DNA of 64,000 nt from positions 152,434-216,433 of the forward strand of contig CANHCQ010000003.1 of the NCBI GenBank assembly GCA_947459215.1, in the 5' to 3' direction. Positions within the stretch are counted from its first letter, which is position 1; every line of letters starts with the position of its first letter. The translations under genes were made by a program, and so were the position numbers. The stretch comes from Phycisphaerales bacterium. GTDB taxonomy: Bacteria; Planctomycetota; Phycisphaerae; Phycisphaerales; UBA1924. Of this stretch, positions 44,687 to 53,724 are shown piece after piece. Under the pieces are notes generated by a model. It had not been told where the DNA came from. It saw only the letters and a program-made list of their open reading frames with translations, and did not search any database.

Positions 44687-46296
44687 ATGCGTTCGCCTTG
44701 TGTTCCGTCGTTCGCGGTCTCGTCTCGCGCCAGGCTTCGATCCCGCGCGTGCATCGCAGCGGGGCTGCTCCTGAGTTCCAACGCTTTCGACCAGCCGACC
44801 TACGACGTCCTCGACGTGGGTGACCTCGTCAATGGAGTCGGCACTTCCGATCCCCGCGGCATCAACAACGCCGGCCAGGTCATCGCCACGGCGTCGCCAG
44901 CGACTGGCCCCGCTCGCGGATTCCGCTGGGAGCCGGGCACCGGCGTCAAGAGCATTCTCGTCGCCTTGCCCGGACAGACCAACGTCAACGCGTGAGCGTC
45001 GAACCGTACTTCATCGCCAATGACGGAACGGTCGTCGGCGCCGCACCCGTGTACAACGGCACCACGTTCGTGAATTACCACGCGAGCAAGTGGGCGACGC
45101 CCACCACCGCGTTGGAGATCCTCAACTCCGGCTCGCAGCGATCCACCGCGAACGGCATGAACGCCTTCGGCGACATCGCGGGCTACGAGAACATTCCGCC
45201 CGGCTTCAGCCGCCCGCGGATCTGGCTCGCCGACGGCACGACGATCAGCATCCCGATCCTGCCCAGCGAGACCATCGGCATCGCGCAGCGCATCACCGAC
45301 GACGGGCGCGCGCTGGTCTACGTGAGCCAGTCCACTCCGCCATATCTCAAGGCCTTCGTCCGCAAGGCCGACGGCACGCGCGTGGACATTCCATTCATCG
45401 CCGGCACCGAGCAGTTCACACCCGCCGACATGAACAACCTCGGCCAGGTCGTTGGCGTCGTCCGCCAGGGCAGCTTGAGCAAGGCGATCATCTGGGACGA
45501 AACCGGGGGCACACGGTTCCTGCCGCTGGGCACCATGACCGAGTCGGGCGCGATGGGAATCAACGACGCGGGCGCGATCGTCGGCTGGGTCAAGGGACCG
45601 GGATTCCCCGCGCTCACGGCCGCCGTGTGGTACACCCCGACCTCGAATCCCGTCATCCTCTCGCAGCGCCTCACGCCAACGTCTAGCACCTGGGGCATCG
45701 TCGGCGGCGACAGCGTGAGCGATATCAACGACAGCGGATGGATCCTCGTCACCGGCCTCACGCCGCCAAAGCCCGGGCGATTCCAGCACGCCGCCGTGCT
45801 CGCGCCGGCGTACCCCTGTCCGGTGTTCAGCGATCACCCCGACAACGTGCGCTTCAACTACAGCTCCTCGATCCTCTACCTCGGCACGGCAGCGAGCTCG
45901 AATCAGATCATCACGCATTCATGGAAGCGCAACGGCCAGCTCGTGACCGACGGCCTCTACGCCAACACCCGCGTCATCGGCGCGGCGACCAACGCCCTTC
46001 GGATCGAGAACCCCACGCCTGCTTGGGCCGGTGAGTGGACCTGCGAGGCCACCAACGCCTGCAGCACGGTCGCCGGCACGCCGGCACAGGTCACCATCTG
46101 CCGCGCCGACTTCAACAACGACGGCAACGTGGATGATGCCGACTTCAGCACCTTCGCGATCTCCTACGACGTTCTCGACTGCTTTGACCCGCAGATGCCG
46201 CAGGGCTGCCGGGCCGACGTCAACGGCGACTTCGTGGTCGACGACCTCGATTTCTCGCTGTTCGCGGTGGCGTACGACCTGCTCGTCTGCCCATGA
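44687..46296 (+). pseudogene. HAF-repeat/Ig-like GC-dockerin protein gene split by a frameshift
   Basis: The gene starts at the ATG at 44687 (GGAG 6 bases upstream) with a signal peptide and the first HAF repeat (GINNAGQVIATAS). The frame then stops at a TGA at 44993-44995, directly after PGQTNVNA. The rest of the protein continues in the -1 frame from 44992 (SVEPYFIANDGTVVG) through more HAF repeats (GMNAFGDIAGYE, DMNNLGQVVGVV, GINDAGAIVGWV), an Ig-like domain with WKRNG and a GC-type dockerin ending LVCP. Adding one base near 44990 would restore a single ORF of about 535 residues. Restart at the overlapping GTG is conceivable, but the second part would have no signal peptide. A consensus error is possible. 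Confidence 0.75.
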
Positions 46297-46391
46297 CGCG
46301 TCCGAGAATGATCGTGTATTGTCGGCAACTTATGCAATGAGTGCTTGACGGAACGACCGCGAGCCCGACAATAGTCTCCGGAGGGATTTCC

Positions 46392-47653
46392 ATGCGCACA
46401 CGTCTTCTCTTTGTCGCTACCTGTCTGGCGGCCGCGGCCTGCGGCTCGACCGCGCTTGGGTAATCCCTGGTCGGAGCCAAGACCCCGAACACCGTCAACG
46501 GCCAGGGCGGCACTGACCTCATTGTCATCCACCTCGCCACGGGAGCGTGGGACTTTTATCTTCGCGTGCCTCATGACGTCTCCGGTTCGCGGCAGCTGTA
46601 CTACCTTGCCGCGTTGCCCGGTTGCAAGCTCGCGGCGTCCATCTACCGAGACATCAACTCGGCGAATCAATCGTCGCAGTACGTTCCCATCGATCCATTC
46701 ACCGGAACGTCGCAAGTGCTGAGTTACGGGGCCCCGGTCGGAACCCTCTACGCGAGGGCTTTGAGTACTCACCGAGGCACAACGCGATCTTGCTCGCGTT
46801 CGGCGCGCTCAACAACTTCGGCACCAACCGACTGGCCACCATCGACCCGGCAACCGGCGCCGTGCTCGCTTTCACGAACACGCTCCCCGGAGTGAGCGAT
46901 CTCGATTACATCGCCAGCAACGGCAACGAGGATCTTTTCTTCGACCTCAACGCGACCACGGCGTCCGCCCGCGTACGACGCCTCACCGCCCTGATGCCCA
47001 GCCCCGCCTTCGCCAGTTTCGCCTCGCCGCCCCAGACCAACAACTTCGGTGACGCCGCCCGACACCCGACGACGAACCAAACCCTGTTCAGCTTCTTTCC
47101 CGATATCTTCGAACTGGTTGGCAATACCTACGTGAAGCGCGTCACCCTCGCCAACGGTGCCCAGATCCGCGGCATCGCCTGGGCCAACCTCCCACCCCGC
47201 ACCGTCATGCCCGATCACGCTGGCGTCTGCCCCGGCGGCACCGCCACCATCACCGCCAAGGCCGTCGGCACCGGGCCGTTCACCTACAAGTGGCGCAAGA
47301 ACGGCATCGACATCGATTCGATCGCGAATCCCTCGGCCGTCACCGCCGTGCTCTCCCTGAGCAACGCCGACGCCTCAGCTGTCGCCAACTACGACTGCGT
47401 CATCCAGAACGACTGCGGCATGCACGTCACCGATGTGGTGCCATTCATCCTGTGCACCTCCGACTTCAACTGTGACGGTTCGGTCGATGATCTCGACTTC
47501 CAAGACTTCGCCTTCCAGTACAACATTCTCGACTGCGCTGATCCCTCCATGCCCGCCAACTGCCCCTCCGATCTCAACCTGGACGGCGTCGTCGACGACG
47601 TCGACTTCCAGCTCTTCGTCCCTGCCTACGACTGTCTGCTCTGCGGCGAGTAG
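46392..47653 (+). pseudogene. Ig-like GC-dockerin protein gene with a nonsense codon and a frameshift
   Basis: A good start (GGAGG 8 bases before the ATG at 46392, and a possible TTGACG/CAATAG promoter about 46346-46375) leads into a signal peptide. It stops at a TAA (46461-46463) just where a signal cleavage site ending LG-Q would be expected, so CAA to TAA is likely. In the same frame the protein continues (SLVGAKTPNTVNG onward) until about 46755, where a one-base loss shifts it to the frame that encodes GFEYSPRHNAILLAFG, an Ig-like domain (YKWRKNGIDID) and a GC-type dockerin (DFNCDGSVDDLDF, DLNLDGVVDDVDF, ending LLCGE). Two independent lesions make a pseudogene likely. Confidence 0.75.
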
Positions 47654-47693
47654 CCCGCCCGCAACCTGACCGGACGAATCCGACAGCCTTGAC

Positions 47694-47726
47694 GAGCCCC
47701 GAGCGTGAGCGAGCGGGTTCGCTCTG
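47694..47726. repeat. Short palindromic GAGCG-type repeat
   Basis: GAGCGTGAGCGAGCGGGTTCGCTC-like sequence with GAGCGA and TCGCTC in inverted orientation, between a dockerin pseudogene and livH. It resembles interspersed intergenic palindromes of planctomycetes, but only one copy is seen here. Confidence 0.35.
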
Positions 47727-47846
47727 ACACATCCAAATCCAACGATCCGGCATCCCGGCAAGGCCGTGCCGGTACGCCCATTCCCCGGGCCCGACGCGCC
47801 AACCCAAACCGGCTAAACTCCCCGCTCGACTCGAACCCGACGCGCC

Positions 47847-48788
47847 GTGGACACCCTTCTTCAAACCCTCAAGGACGCCCTCACCATCGGCAGCCTCTAC
47901 GCGCTCATCGCGCTGGGCTACACCATGGTCTACGGCATCCTGAAGTTCATCAACTTCGCCCACTCCGACATCGTCGTCCTTGGTGGCTGGCTCAGCCTCG
48001 TCATCGCCACCAAGTTGCTCGCGTGGCTCGGCGTGGACCTCGCCGCCGGTGGCGTCGCCGCGTGGTGGGTCGGGCCTGTCGTGCTCACTCTGGCCATGGC
48101 TTGCTGCGGCCTCATCGGCTTCACCATCGAGCGCCTCGCCTACAAGCCGCTGCGTGGAGCCCCCCGCCTCAATGTCTTGATCACCGCCATTGGCGTCTCG
48201 CTGCTCCTCCAGAACAGCGGTCAGCTCCAGTTCATCTTCGGCACCAGCCCGCGGAAGATTCCATCCCTCATCTCCGACGCCACGCTCTTCTCAATCGGCG
48301 ACGTCCAGGTCCGCCTGCTCGACCTCGTCGTGGTCGGCACGGCACTCGCGCTGATGCTCGCCCTTGAGTACCTGGTCTTCCACACCAAGATCGGCCGCGC
48401 CATGCGGGCGGTCTCCTACGACGTCCGGACCGCGGGCCTGATGGGCATCCCGGTCGATCGGGTCATCTCGTTCACGTTCATCCTCGGCTCCAGCCTCGCG
48501 GCGGCGGGCGGATTCCTCTGGGCCTTGAACTTCTCCGTCATCAAGCAGCCTGCGGACACCTCGTGGGTGCTGCTGGGCCTGAAAGCCTTTGTCGCCGCGG
48601 TCGTCGGGGGCATCGGCAACGTCCGCGGCGCGATGCTCGGCGGCCTGGCCATCGGCCTGCTCGAAGGCTTCGGCTCCACCTACGTCAACCCCGCCCTTCG
48701 CGACGTCTACGTCTTCGCCGCCCTCATCCTCGTCCTCCTCGTGAAACCCGGCGGCATCCTCGGCAAGGCCGTCGTGGAGAAGGTTTGA
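47847..48788 (+). CDS. livH: Branched-chain amino-acid ABC transporter permease LivH
   Basis: A 313-residue inner-membrane permease of the LivH type with about eight membrane helices. It starts at a GTG and shows the family opening TIGSLYALIALGYTMVYGILKFINFAHSD, where the loop after the first helix is the permease signature. The segment with SYDVRTAGLMGIPVDRVI, and the late AFVAAVVGGIGNVRGAMLGG, contact the ATPase subunits. It is first of a livH-livM-livG-livF set. The gap of 108 bases to livM holds tandem repeats. The binding protein is at 40184-41419. Confidence 0.93.
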   Translation: MDTLLQTLKDALTIGSLYALIALGYTMVYGILKFINFAHSDIVVLGGWLSLVIATKLLAWLGVDLAAGGVAAWWVGPVVLTLAMACCGLIGFTIERLAYKPLRGAPRLNVLITAIGVSLLLQNSGQLQFIFGTSPRKIPSLISDATLFSIGDVQVRLLDLVVVGTALALMLALEYLVFHTKIGRAMRAVSYDVRTAGLMGIPVDRVISFTFILGSSLAAAGGFLWALNFSVIKQPADTSWVLLGLKAFVAAVVGGIGNVRGAMLGGLAIGLLEGFGSTYVNPALRDVYVFAALILVLLVKPGGILGKAVVEKV

Positions 48789-48792
48789 ATGA

Positions 48793-48857
48793 AGGCACCA
48801 AGGCATCGAGGCATCAAGCAGCAAATCCCTAAGTCCTAAGTCCTAAGCCCTACGTCC
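48793..48857. repeat. Tandem octamer and heptamer arrays between livH and livM
   Basis: AAGGCACC, AAGGCATC, GAGGCATC (48793-48816) and then CTAAGTC, CTAAGTC, CTAAGCC, CTACGTC (48830-48857). Two arrays of different units, without inverted partners, in the space between two operon genes. Confidence 0.75.
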
Positions 48858-48896
48858 TCCTCCCCACCCCTCAAACCTCACCCCTTCCCGCTCTCC

Positions 48897-50266
48897 ATGG
48901 CTTCCCTCCAAGACCGCGCCAACCTCGTCCCTCAGAGCCCGCTCGCCGCGGCTTGGCGTGTCTTCTGGCCCCTAGCGCTCGCTTTGGTCGTCGGCGTGCT
49001 GATGCAGCACCAGGTCCGCACCAACATCGACGCGTACTCGTCCAAGCAGATCCTCGACGTCGGCATCGCCATCATCCTCGCCGTGTCGCTCACGATCGTG
49101 AACGGCTTCACCGGCCAGTTCTCGATCGGGCACGCCGGCTTCCTCGCCGTCGGCGGCTATGTCGCCGGCTCCATCACCTACTACGGCTCGTTCGCGTTGT
49201 TCGGTAGCGCCGGAGCGACCCTCGGCACGATGAGCGGCCTCTACGGCGCCAAGGAAGGTGCCGCGTTCGTCACGGGTGGTGAAGGCCTCTTCCTTTTCGC
49301 CCTGCTCGCCGGCGGCCTAGTTGCCGCGCTCTTGGGCGTTGTCGTCGGACTTCCCTCGCTACGCCTCCGCGGCGACTACCTCGCCATCGTCACCCTTGGC
49401 TTCGGCGAGATCGTCCGCGTGCTCATCCAGCAGACGCCGCAGGTGTTGATGAGCAAGGACGCCATCGCCGCAGCCAAGCCGCTGGCAGTGCCCCTTTCCG
49501 TCGGCGGCTCGCTGGGCTTCGGCAACGTGCCCAAGTACACCAGCCTCTTCTGGGTCTACGCCGCGGTGGTGCTCACGCTCATCTTCGCCTACCGGCTCAA
49601 GCAGAGCAGCACCGGCCGCGCCATGCTCTCGATCCGCGAGGACGAGATCGCCGCGGAAGCCATGGGCGTCAAGACGACGTACTACAAGGTCTGGGGCTTC
49701 GCGATCGCCGCGTTCTTCGCCGGGATCGCGGGCGGGCTCTACGCCCACACCATCGGCATCTCGCTCAGCCCTGTCGATGCGGGCTTCCAGAAGAGCTTCG
49801 ACATCATCATCATGGTCGTCCTCGGCGGCCTGGGCTCGATCTCCGGCGCCGCCATCGCCGCCGCCATCGTGACCTACCTACCTGAACTGCTCCGCACACC
49901 CGACACGCTGATGAAGTTCGCTGTCGTCGGCGTACCCATGCTCGTCATCGGTGGAGCACTGCTCGCCATGGCTGGAAAGCCCGACCAGGGCCCCGGCAAG
50001 AAGCGCGGCCACGACCCGCGGGCCTTCCCGCGTGCCGTTATTGGGTTGGGCGTCATCATCACCGGCCTCAGCATCCTTGCCTTCGTCGCCAAGCGTTTCG
50101 GCATCAACCTGAGCGACTACCGCCTCATCCTGTTCGCGCTCGCCCTGATCGTCATGATGATCACGCGGCCGCAGGGATTGCTGGGCGTTCGCGAACTCTG
50201 GGACGGCGCCCTCTACCGCCCGCTTCGCGACTTCTTCACGGCGCGGCGGCACAAGGGAGGCACCGC

Positions 50267-50270
<4 letters not shown>
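48897..50270 (+). CDS. livM: Branched-chain amino-acid ABC transporter permease LivM
   Basis: A 457-residue permease, longer than usual LivM (about 330-420). The family core runs from ILAVSLTIVNGFTGQFSIGHAGF through LRGDYLAIVTLGFGEIVRVL to SIREDEIAAEAMGV, followed by DIIIMVVLGGLGSISGAA. After the core, extra residues (about 355-457) include two further hydrophobic segments and a charged stretch (KPDQGPGKKRGHDPR). It ends 4 bases inside livG (GTGA overlap), consistent with coupled translation. It partners LivH to form the channel. Confidence 0.92.
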
Positions 50271-51094
<824 letters not shown>

Positions 51095-51097
51095 CGG

Positions 51098-51184
51098 TCA
51101 AAGCAACAAAACTCAAAGCAGCAAATAGAACCCCTTGGTCGCTGGTCCGAATTTGAGCTTTGCGTTTTTCGCTTTATCGCTTTC
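51098..51184. repeat. Inverted heptamer-type element between livG and livF
   Basis: Left part TCAAAGCAACAAAACTCAAAG... (51098-51126, ending GCAAAT) and right part ATTTGAGCTTTGCG... (51151-51184) are inverted copies with changes. The units (CAAAGC, CTCAAAG) are the same as those of the element in mnmG at 57871-57976. Confidence 0.75.
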
Positions 51185-51186
51185 CC

Positions 51187-51894
51187 ATGCTGTCCGTCGA
51201 GAACCTCCAAGTCAACTACGGCGCCATCCGCGCCCTCCACGGCATCAGCCTCAAGGTTGAGCAGGGCGAGGTCGTCACGCTTATCGGCTGCAACGGCGCC
51301 GGCAAGACGACCACGCTCCGCGCCATCTCCGGCATCGTCAAGAGCAGCGGCGGCACGGTGAAGTACGAGGGCCGCGACATCACCCGCGTCAAGCCCCACG
51401 AACTCGTCCGCCTCGGCATCGCCCACTCCCCCGAAGGCCGCGGCGTCTTCGCGAACATGACCGTCGAGGAGAACCTCGACCTCGGCGCCTACGCCCGCCA
51501 CGACCACAGCGAGATCGCCAAGGACCGTGAAAAGGGACTTTCACTCTTCCCCCGCCTTCGCGAGCGATACAAGCAGCTCGCCGGCACGCTCTCCGGCGGC
51601 GAGCAGCAGATGCTCGCCATGGCCCGCGCCCTCATGGCCCGCCCCCGCATGCTCCTGCTCGACGAGCCCTCGCTGGGCCTCGCCCCGCAGGTCGTCCAGA
51701 CCATCTTCCAGATCATCCGCGAGATCAACGCCGCGGGAACAACGATTCTCCTGGTAGAGCAGAACGCCCACATGGCCCTCAAGGTCGCCCATCGGGCCTA
51801 CGTGCTCGAGGTCGGCGAGATCGCCATGGAAGGCGACGCCCAGAAGCTCGCCGCGAGCGACGAAGTCCGCAAGGCCTACCTCGGCGTCGGCTGA
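51187..51894 (+). CDS. livF: Branched-chain amino-acid ABC transporter ATP-binding protein LivF
   Basis: A 235-residue ATPase that pairs with LivG. Walker A is GCNGAGKTTTLRAISG, then SPEGRGVFANMTVEENL (Q-loop region), the signature LSGGEQQMLAMARAL and Walker B LLLDEPSLGLAP; the switch His position is replaced by Gln in LVEQNA, as usual in LivF. The ATG at 51187 is the family start. A 92-base gap with a palindromic repeat separates it from livG; the two may still share a transcript. It is last in the liv set. Confidence 0.94.
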   Translation: MLSVENLQVNYGAIRALHGISLKVEQGEVVTLIGCNGAGKTTTLRAISGIVKSSGGTVKYEGRDITRVKPHELVRLGIAHSPEGRGVFANMTVEENLDLGAYARHDHSEIAKDREKGLSLFPRLRERYKQLAGTLSGGEQQMLAMARALMARPRMLLLDEPSLGLAPQVVQTIFQIIREINAAGTTILLVEQNAHMALKVAHRAYVLEVGEIAMEGDAQKLAASDEVRKAYLGVG

Positions 51895-52119
51895 CCGAAC
51901 CTGACCCGAGTCCAGTCTCGAGCCGCGGGCTTCCGCCAGTGCGGTCTTGCTTCCGTTTGCATGCCCACCGCTTTCTTCCGCTCCAGAACGCCATGCCCGC
52001 GCGAAGACCGCACGAATTCCGCGATTCTGAGGCCCAAGACCCCTTTGCACGCGCCCCCCACTCTGGTAGACTGTGCTTGGACGCGGTCTGGAGGGGCCGC
52101 GTCCGGGAGATTGAGAGAC

Positions 52120-53448
52120 ATGTCGAACCTGCGATTGCGTACCACGGGTATGCTGCCCGGGGTTGTGGTCATCGGCTTGTGCGCGATGGCGGCGCGTGCT
52201 GGCGTTATCCGCGTGAACGCTGCCGCAACTTCCGGCGGCGATGGCTTGTCCTGGGCCACGGCGCTCAACGACCTTCAGGCCGCTCTCACCGCCGCCCAGC
52301 CCGGCGACGAGATCTGGGTCCAGCAGGGCGTGTACAAGCCCCACCCGACCAACCGCTCCATCAGCTTCAGCCTGAAGAACGGCGTCGCTCTTTACGGCGG
52401 ATTCACCGGCGTCGAGGAGTCGCTCCTGCAGCGCAACCCCGCGCTCACCAGCACACTCTCGGGCGAAATCAACACCGCCGCGACCAGTGACAACTCGTAC
52501 AACGTCGTCAAGGCCATCAACGTCGGTGGCTCCGCAGTGCTTGACGGATTCCTGATCACCGCTGGCCAGGCCTTGGGTGGTGGCGGCTTCGCGTCGGCGT
52601 ATGGCGGTGGCCTGTTCCTCGACGCCTCACTCGGAAATGCCCCCACGATCCGTGGTTGCACCTTCAGCAACAACGCGGCCGTCTTCGGGGGCGGCGCCGT
52701 CTACCTCATCGGCGGCTCGGTTCGCTTCGATCGCTGCTTCTTCTTCGGCAACCGCATCAGCGGCAGCAGCGGCTCGGGTGGCGCGATCGGCATCGGAACC
52801 GCCGTCGCGGCCGAACTGACGCTCGTCAACTGCGTCTTCGCGCAGAACTTCACCCTCGCCGCCGCCGGTGGCGGCGCTCTCAGTGTCAACAGCGGTGCCA
52901 TCCTCAACGTCTTCTCCTCCACCTTTTTCAACAACTCCGCATCCTCCGGCTCTGTCCTCGCCGGCTCGCCGTCGACAGCCAACTTCCGAAACTGCGTGTT
53001 CTTCGGCAGCGGCGGCGCCAGCGGGTATTTCGCCCCTGCCGTCAGCGTGCAGCACAGCATCGTCCCCGGCGGCATGCCCGGCACCGGCAACATCGCGACC
53101 GCGGCCACGTTCGTGAATGCCCCGGCCGCCAATTTCCGGCTCGCAACTGGCTCGACTGGAATCAACACCGGGAGCAACGCCGCCGCCGCGTCGATCGCGG
53201 TCGATTTCGATCTCAACCCCCGCGTGCTGAACAACACAGTCGACATGGGCGCGTACGAGTTCATCGCCAGCACCTGTACCGGCGACCTCAACAAGGACGG
53301 CTTTGTCGACGACGCTGACTTCGTGCTCTTCGCCGACGCCTACAACAACCTGCTCGACCGCCGCGGCGACTTCACCGCCGATCTGCTTACCGACGACAGT
53401 GACTTCGTCGTGTTCGCCGACGCGTACAACGTCCTGCTTTGCTCCTGA
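52120..53448 (+). CDS. Secreted right-handed beta-helix protein with GC-type dockerin
   Basis: A 442-residue secreted protein from the ATG at 52120, with a signal peptide (GMLPGVVVIGLCAMAARAG). It opens with the start common to choice-of-anchor/polymorphic-membrane-like proteins (DGLSWATALNDLQAALTAA) and YGGFTG. Repeats like TIRGCTFSNNAAVFGGGAVY, LVNCVFAQN and VFSSTFFNNSA are the C-x-F-x-N repeats of right-handed parallel beta-helices. It ends in an unusual dockerin: DLNKDGFVDDADF, then a second loop whose flanking Cys is replaced (LLDRRGDFTADLLTDDSDF), ending LLCS. It may be a polysaccharide lyase-like binding or structural protein; no catalytic residues are assigned. Confidence 0.8.
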   Translation: MSNLRLRTTGMLPGVVVIGLCAMAARAGVIRVNAAATSGGDGLSWATALNDLQAALTAAQPGDEIWVQQGVYKPHPTNRSISFSLKNGVALYGGFTGVEESLLQRNPALTSTLSGEINTAATSDNSYNVVKAINVGGSAVLDGFLITAGQALGGGGFASAYGGGLFLDASLGNAPTIRGCTFSNNAAVFGGGAVYLIGGSVRFDRCFFFGNRISGSSGSGGAIGIGTAVAAELTLVNCVFAQNFTLAAAGGGALSVNSGAILNVFSSTFFNNSASSGSVLAGSPSTANFRNCVFFGSGGASGYFAPAVSVQHSIVPGGMPGTGNIATAATFVNAPAANFRLATGSTGINTGSNAAAASIAVDFDLNPRVLNNTVDMGAYEFIASTCTGDLNKDGFVDDADFVLFADAYNNLLDRRGDFTADLLTDDSDFVVFADAYNVLLCS

Positions 53449-53462
53449 GATTGCCCCTCCCG

Positions 53463-53531
53463 AGCCGCGGGCCTCAGCCCGCGCTGCTGAAGGTCCGCCC
53501 ACGGTTTCCGCACGGGCTGAAGCCCGCGGCT
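53463..53531. repeat. 69-bp intergenic palindrome with GCCGCGGGC ends
   Basis: Left arm AGCCGCGGGCCTCAGCCCG (53463-53481) and right arm CGGGCTGAAGCCCGCGGCT (53513-53531) pair over 18 of 19 bases around a 31-base loop. A related half (GAGCCGCGGGCTTCCG) occurs near 51917. It lies between two dockerin genes and is not translated; it could also act as a transcription end for the gene at 52120-53448. Confidence 0.75.
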
Positions 53532-53724
53532 TTGAATTGTGCCACGCCCGAGAACGCAATCGAACGCATCTTCATTTTCCCACTCACGTTCGGCTGGCAC
53601 TCGGAGCCTTCCCGTGGCACGCTTTGGTAATTGCCTCGCCGCCCACTCGGCCGTTCGCCGTAGGTCACGCTGCGCCGATAGATTTCCGTGCCCCGGCATC
53701 GATCCCGCCGGGCCTGACTCTTCC

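Noticed and set aside
44990..44996. TGA at the frame junction as a selenocysteine or programmed frameshift site
   Set aside because: No SECIS-like hairpin or slippery heptamer is seen; a simple one-base indel explains the data better.
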